Assembly (NCBI GenBank): GCA_030248195.1
Contig: JASAND010023082.1
Coordinates: forward strand, 18,563 to 82,562
Direction: 5' to 3'
Length of the DNA: 64,000 nucleotides
From: Trissonchulus latispiculum
Taxonomy: Eukaryota > Nematoda > Enoplea > Enoplida > Ironidae
Positions 61,101 through 64,000 of this stretch are shown here, piece after piece. A program made the position numbers and the translations under genes. The notes beneath the pieces are model-generated. The model ran no database searches. It had not been told where the DNA came from and worked only from the letters and a program-made list of their open reading frames with translations. Positions within the stretch are counted from its first letter, which is position 1, and each line of letters starts with the position of its first letter.

Positions 61101-63867
61101 TGCTGAAACAGTATGTTAAAATTAAGCTGTGTAACCCGGCTTAAGGGGGGGGGTCGCTTTTTGGCCGATTTTTCGACCATCTCCGATTTTGCTCATTTTC
61201 ACATATTTTGTAGTCCCAATGGGTCCTCAAAACAAGACAAGAGCGTTTTGCGTAATATTGCTTCAATCGTGCTGTAGAGCCCTTCAAAGGTGACCTCGAC
61301 ATGTGTTAAACATAGGAAAATGAAAATGTTAGGTTAAAAAGTTTGTGGCGGAAAACTTTTTCGCTGTATGCAAGATAAAGCGCTACAACCTTGTTGTACA
61401 TGTTAAGGACATATCAGAGAGTGCAAATAACCCTTGTGGTACAATTCTGTTGAGTGTCGGATTTTTGGCGATTTTTCAAAGTCAAAATTTTGTAAAAACG
61501 GTGCTTTCAGTACCACGAAAAACAGGACCAGCGAAACATTTTCGCCTCTCCTGCACGATTGGCAAAAGCTACAGAAATCGCTTATAGATAGTTGCACTCT
61601 ACACATACACAGAATTCTTATGGCAGTAGTTGCAAATTTCTAGTGCTTGCCATTCCATTTGTAGTGCTCTCAAAAAACTTGCCACAAAATATGCTAATTT
61701 TGCCAAAAATCATCATTTTGCACAATTTTCACCTTTTTTTAATAATTTCTCACTCGTTACTCACTCGAAAGTCACCAAAATTGGCACATAAAACTCTCAA
61801 TGTCTGCCGGACATTATGCTAAAGGCAAATGCTTCAAGGTAGAACTTTTCTGTTGTGTCGGCTCCTTTGATCTCTTATAGGTCACAAAAGTCAATTTTTG
61901 AAATTTCCAAAATATAGACAAATTGGGTATCATTCGATAGCTACTGATGCGCTGAACAACTTCTAATAGAACTATGTGTGTGAAATGTAGTATCTGAAAG
62001 TTAGAGCAAGTTAAAGTTTGAGGCACAGTTAGCTGAAAAAGGCTCAGTTCACAATTGAAAAATGAACTGTGAACGACTGGCTGGATATCCCGGAGTCGTT
62101 TTGGTATTAAAATATTAGCCAACCCACAGAATTAATTTGCCGTATTAGTTGATCCAAATTTCGCTGTCGTTCTGTCTCAGCATGACCTTGGAGGGCAAAT
62201 CACAGTGATTTTCAAGTTTTCCAACTTTATAGCTGAATATCTCTGCCACAGTTTGATTTCGAACTCTAATGTTTTGTCTTGTTTTTGAGAACATATGTAC
62301 CGATATTGTTTGTGAAAATGAGCGAAATCCGTGACTATCGATTTTGACCCAAAGCGACCCCTCCCCCTTAACTAACTAACCATTTGCTTGGGATACCGTT
62401 GCAAACACTAGGTCAGTGTTATGAGTCAAACTAATTTAAGTTTGACCGAATTGTTAAATTTCTTTTCGATGTAGTTGCAATAGATTGTGTTTTGAGGATT
62501 TGATTTTTCTGCTAACAGTGCACAGATTTACCTAAAAGGAAAATGTATTTTACTCTTCCAGTTGCCACTTTCGTTATCCACAATGTCCTCCTGAAATATA
62601 CATTTAATTGTTATTAGCTGATTTTAGTTTTCGTGAAAGGTCGCTCATGATCTGCGGCGTCACGTCGTTCTTGCTGTTCTACCTCATATCGTTCTCCTGG
62701 CCTGGCTTACCCAAACTCAACAATATATCATACAGTATGAGACAGAATTTTTCATTGTCTTTACTCAATTTGATGCTGTCAATCTTTCAAACAAGTTAAA
62801 ATACATATGGGTTAAGAGGCTATTGAATTTCTGAACACATTAGGTTTGCTCATTGCATTAGCTTTTGGCACACAACCTCACCCCAAAGTGCCAGATGAGT
62901 CAACTTTCAACTATGGCTCTATTTCTTTAAAAGATTAAACAGATTAGATTAAATTAATCAGCATTAAACAAACACCACCTCAGATTAAAATTTAAACCAG
63001 CGAGTTAAACGGATTAAATTTAATCATGTTCCTTTAGTGTGCATAGAATTAAAATTCTAGCCCAATCCTGTTTCTTTACTCCCACTAGAAATTATATGAT
63101 GAAGGGTTAAATTTAATCCGACCTGCTTATAATCGCAGTTTCTGTAAGGATTAACTTTAATCCGTTTAATCCGTCTTCTGCATTTTCAACTAGTTTCTAA
63201 TCTTCGTGCAGCTACGTGGATTAAGCGAATTAAAAGTTAATGGATTAAAATTTTTAACCGCTGTTTCTTTAATGGCGGGTTAAATGAATTCAAAATTAAC
63301 TCGTTTCAATTCAGTTTTTAATTCAAATTAGGATAAAACGGTTGGATTAAACGCGTTAATTTTAATCAATTTAATCGCTTAATCCTGCATTAAAGAAATA
63401 GCTATTAAAATTTTAATTCGGCTGAATTTTAATCCGTTTAATCCGACCACTTTAATCCTTAAAGAAATAGGCCCTATGTTCCGCTACCAAAAACTTTAAA
63501 AGCTACAAATTGCTCATACTTGAGCGTGAAAAAATGAGAATTCAATTTTAATACTTTGCAACCTGCTGCAGCCATGGTTACAGTTCATGTTTATTCCAGA
63601 ATATGGTGCATATTTGCTTGAAACAAATTTTCTATTTAAGATTTGGAAGAAGATGGTAATTTTACTGACATGTGGATTACTGGATATGCTTATCCTCAAG
63701 GATTGAACGAGTCTGCCATCGGTTGCAGTTATGACTGGTGCTCATATACAACCAGAATTTATTTGTCTCAGTACATCATTGCTTATTGCTTTCTGATTTT
63801 GGCCTTTCCACTTGGCAATACTCCGTCTATGATCCTGTTTTCAAAGGTTTTAGGGCCCAGACGACAG
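55054..63867 (+). CDS. MFSD8: Lysosomal MFS transporter, MFSD8/CLN7 family (9 exons, 3' end missing)
   Basis: Exons 55054-55136, 56710-56861, 57786-58019, 59746-59859, 60303-60476, 60601-60700, 60973-61110, 62628-62734 and 63641-63867 join in phase to 443 codons and then leave the window; the family is usually ~500-520 residues. Colinear family features: a cytosolic N-terminus with an acidic dileucine sorting signal (D8-x3-L12-L13), a loop WSNKSKSTK after TM2, GTGNISVILAYSAQ...LKERNKV, TPL-like SPLTMVMFNWTSEETVLYNGII, and ARIYL-like TRIYLSQYIIAY...LFSKVLGPRRQ. CLN7 is a lysosomal membrane protein lost in a human ceroid lipofuscinosis; chloride transport has been proposed. Introns carry eight or more repeat insertions. 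Exon 3's start is the least certain boundary. Confidence 0.92.
55161..55736. mobile_element. TIR element with GGAAGAG ends
   Basis: About 40-bp inverted ends: GGAAGAGAGAGACACTCAGC on the left, and inverted GGAAGAGTAAGACACTCAGC on the right. Inside lies a second inverted unit (55495-55660, AAGCGGTACC/GGTAACC type) shared with ~30.7 kb. MFSD8 intron 1; no duplication is visible. Confidence 0.7.
56710..56861 (+). CDS. MFSD8: MFSD8 exon 2: TM1
   Basis: Acceptor tgatttcag. It encodes SIERRRWISLGVAYLG...SIYMAISFE, covering TM1. Donor gaag|gtgagc, phase 1. A MITE has inserted ten bases beyond the donor. Confidence 0.9.
56873..57242. mobile_element. CAAGAG palindromic MITE, copy 6
   Basis: CAAGAGTACATAATG...ATGTACTCTTG, with the 7-bp duplication GCTTTAT at 56866-56872 and 57243-57249. 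It begins 10 bases inside MFSD8 intron 2, just beyond the GTGAG donor. Confidence 0.92.
57272..57636 (+). mobile_element. tRNA-derived SINE with 13-bp target duplication
   Basis: A tRNA-like head with A-box GGCCGAGTGGTTAAGG and B-box GGTTCGAATCC (57272-57345) is followed by a ~290-bp body and ends ACCTTTTACC-type. The flanks TTACTAATAAATT (57259-57271 and 57637-57649) are identical. The head's acceptor and anticodon stems contain mismatches, so it is not a functional tRNA. MFSD8 intron 2. Confidence 0.88.
57786..58019 (+). CDS. MFSD8: MFSD8 exon 3: TM2-TM3 and WSN loop
   Basis: Acceptor gatgccacag, kept because it preserves the frame. An upstream TTTTAG at 57767-57772 would add LDAT, which resembles vertebrate sequence, but does not fit the phase. 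It reads PTSFMGIAMAAFTVGQS...LLGYWSNKS to FITGLGTG. Donor aacag|gtgcag, phase 1. Confidence 0.82.
58171..58673 (+). repeat. tRNA-headed repeat, unit 1 of a tandem pair
   Basis: Starts TGTAAGGGAAGCAGGCATAG. It contains a tRNA-Arg(CCG)-like cloverleaf at 58228-58299 and a body rich in CTCTTC. 503 bases later the same start recurs. MFSD8 intron 3. Confidence 0.85.
58228..58299 (+). pseudogene. tRNA-Arg(CCG)-like sequence, SINE head
   Basis: Acceptor GGCCCTG/CTGGGCC (one mismatch), D-arm GTGTAGCGGTAGC, anticodon loop TTCCGGA with anticodon CCG at 58260-58262, B-box GGTTCGATCCC. Mismatches in anticodon and T stems, and duplication with the same body, argue for a SINE-type head rather than a working tRNA. 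Confidence 0.6.
58674..58957 (+). repeat. tRNA-headed repeat, truncated unit 2
   Basis: Near-identical to the first ~290 bases of unit 1, including the tRNA-like segment at 58731-58802. It stops at GAAGCGCTAC, where unit 1 continues. Confidence 0.85.
58731..58802 (+). pseudogene. tRNA-Arg(CCG)-like sequence, second copy
   Basis: Identical in all visible tRNA features to the copy at 58228-58299. Confidence 0.6.
59060..59388. mobile_element. CAAGAG MITE, degenerate copy 7
   Basis: Left end CAAGAGTCAAAACTATGC; right end CTATGTATTCTTG. It shares GGTACGGGGTCCAAACGGGG, GCTCACTCGC and the GGGGAGGGGGTAGGCCGTTA block with other copies. MFSD8 intron 3. Confidence 0.75.
59746..59859 (+). CDS. MFSD8: MFSD8 exon 4: TM4
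   Basis: Acceptor gtttaag. It completes Gly and reads NISVILAYSAQSSTLKERNK...AMSFVIGSG, matching the family's GN(V)xVVR.Y...ERT segment. Donor ctcag|gtaaac, phase 1. Confidence 0.88.
60303..60476 (+). CDS. MFSD8: MFSD8 exon 5: TM5
   Basis: Acceptor caacattttag. It reads IQATFVPLGSNGY...FNMYTAPAYLSICLSLASIIL; the NMYTAPAYL piece is highly characteristic of MFSD8. Donor aatg|gtaagt, phase 1. Confidence 0.92.
60601..60700 (+). CDS. MFSD8: MFSD8 exon 6: TM6-7 start
   Basis: Acceptor atgattttag. It reads VADKRLPDYDMFAAITCILVR...YCIVYDA. Donor gcaac|gtaagc, phase 2. Confidence 0.9.
60790..60877. mobile_element. CAAGAG MITE right-end fragment
   Basis: TAGCCGCTAACTTGCA...GCTGTCATACTCTTATGTA...GTACTCTTA; no left arm. 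MFSD8 intron 6. Confidence 0.6.
60973..61110 (+). CDS. MFSD8: MFSD8 exon 7
   Basis: Acceptor gtactttag. It reads GSPLTMVMFNWTSEETVLYNG, near-identical in layout to the vertebrate TPL-M-MYAWT-E-AVLYNG block, with an N-x-T sequon. Donor gaaaca|gtatgt, phase 2. Confidence 0.94.
61145..62367. mobile_element. TTAA-flanked element with ~95-bp TIRs (Kolobok-like)
   Basis: Left end GGGGGGGGGTCGCTTT...; the right end inverted reads GGGGGAGGGGTCGCTTT. The arms stay alignable through GCTCATTTTCACA and on to CCTCAAAACAAGAC. TTAA lies on both sides (61141-61144 and 62368-62371). 1223 bp; several short frames but no transposase motif. MFSD8 intron 7. piggyBac is the alternative. Confidence 0.88.
62628..62734 (+). 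CDS. MFSD8: MFSD8 exon 8
   Basis: Acceptor tgattttag. It reads FRERSLMICGVTSFLLFYLISFSWPG...NISYS. The donor is taken as tcataca|gtatga, phase 1, because it fits exon 9 and the sequence turns non-family afterwards. Confidence 0.8.
62915..63474. mobile_element. TIR element with GGGCCTATTTCTTTAA ends (PIF/Harbinger-like)
   Basis: Left end GGCTCTATTTCTTTAA; right end inverted GGGCCTATTTCTTTAAGG. The 3-bp flank TAT lies on both sides (62912-62914 and 63475-63477). The interior is nearly all TTAAT/ATTAAA words with GTTTAATCCG. 560 bp, noncoding, MFSD8 intron 8. Ends beginning GGGCC with a 3-bp duplication fit PIF/Harbinger. Confidence 0.75.
63641..63867 (+). CDS. MFSD8: MFSD8 exon 9
   Basis: Acceptor ctatttaag. 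It reads through a lumenal loop with a N-F-T sequon and two cysteines (GCSYDWC), then TRIYLSQYIIAYCFLIL and ILFSKVLGPRRQ. Donor acag|gttagt, phase 0. The remaining exons lie beyond the window. Confidence 0.92.
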
Positions 63868-64000
63868 GTTAGTAAGATTTGCTGACTGCATTTTTCGTAT
63901 TTTTAGTAAACTGTATCTTGATCTCAAACACACGCAATTTTCACAAGTCCCGCTTTGAGAAGACAAATTCGAGCACCATAAAACGTGCATATATATATAT

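Overview
The window is animal nuclear DNA. It has spliced genes with GT-AG introns, a secreted protein with kringle domains, a BEL/Pao retrotransposon (a class known only from animals), a Ty3/gypsy LTR element, a CR1/jockey-type LINE fragment, tRNA-headed SINEs and many short terminal-inverted-repeat (TIR) elements. The phylum cannot be fixed from the sequence. A non-vertebrate animal is likely, and sponge, cnidarian or lophotrochozoan are all possible.

Three host genes can be built by matching splice phases. (1) About 26.1 kb down to 1.9 kb, minus strand: a signal-peptide exon, a kringle exon, three A+B exon pairs, then a second kringle exon. The A and B exons carry a repeated cysteine motif that resembles the threefold VMO-I beta-prism. 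All nine exons join in phase, although a complete 10.7 kb gypsy element lies in the middle intron. The last kringle carries one frameshift. (2) 30421-38550, plus strand: a seven-exon, 402-residue membrane-anchored sulfotransferase with PAPS-binding motifs. (3) 55054 to beyond the right edge, plus strand: nine exons (443 codons so far) of a lysosomal MFS transporter of the MFSD8/CLN7 family.

Most of the rest is mobile DNA, much of it inside these introns. The autonomous-type elements are a decayed gypsy (10865-21584, 4-bp target duplication), a nearly intact BEL/Pao (44086-50308, minus) and a LINE fragment (about 6.8-7.8 kb, minus). The short elements include a family of near-palindromes ending CAAGAGTAC...GTACTCTTG with 7-bp target duplications; three hAT-type elements with 8-bp duplications and GC-rich hexamer arrays behind their TIRs; two TTAA-flanked elements; one Harbinger-like element; and SINEs. 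At 35-37.8 kb three of these are nested inside one sulfotransferase intron.

The tracts on both sides of the BEL element (about 41.5-44 kb and 51.2-52.5 kb) hold no recognisable protein but are dense in perfect short hairpins. Several share the loop TTGTYA on different stems. This is the least explained part of the window.
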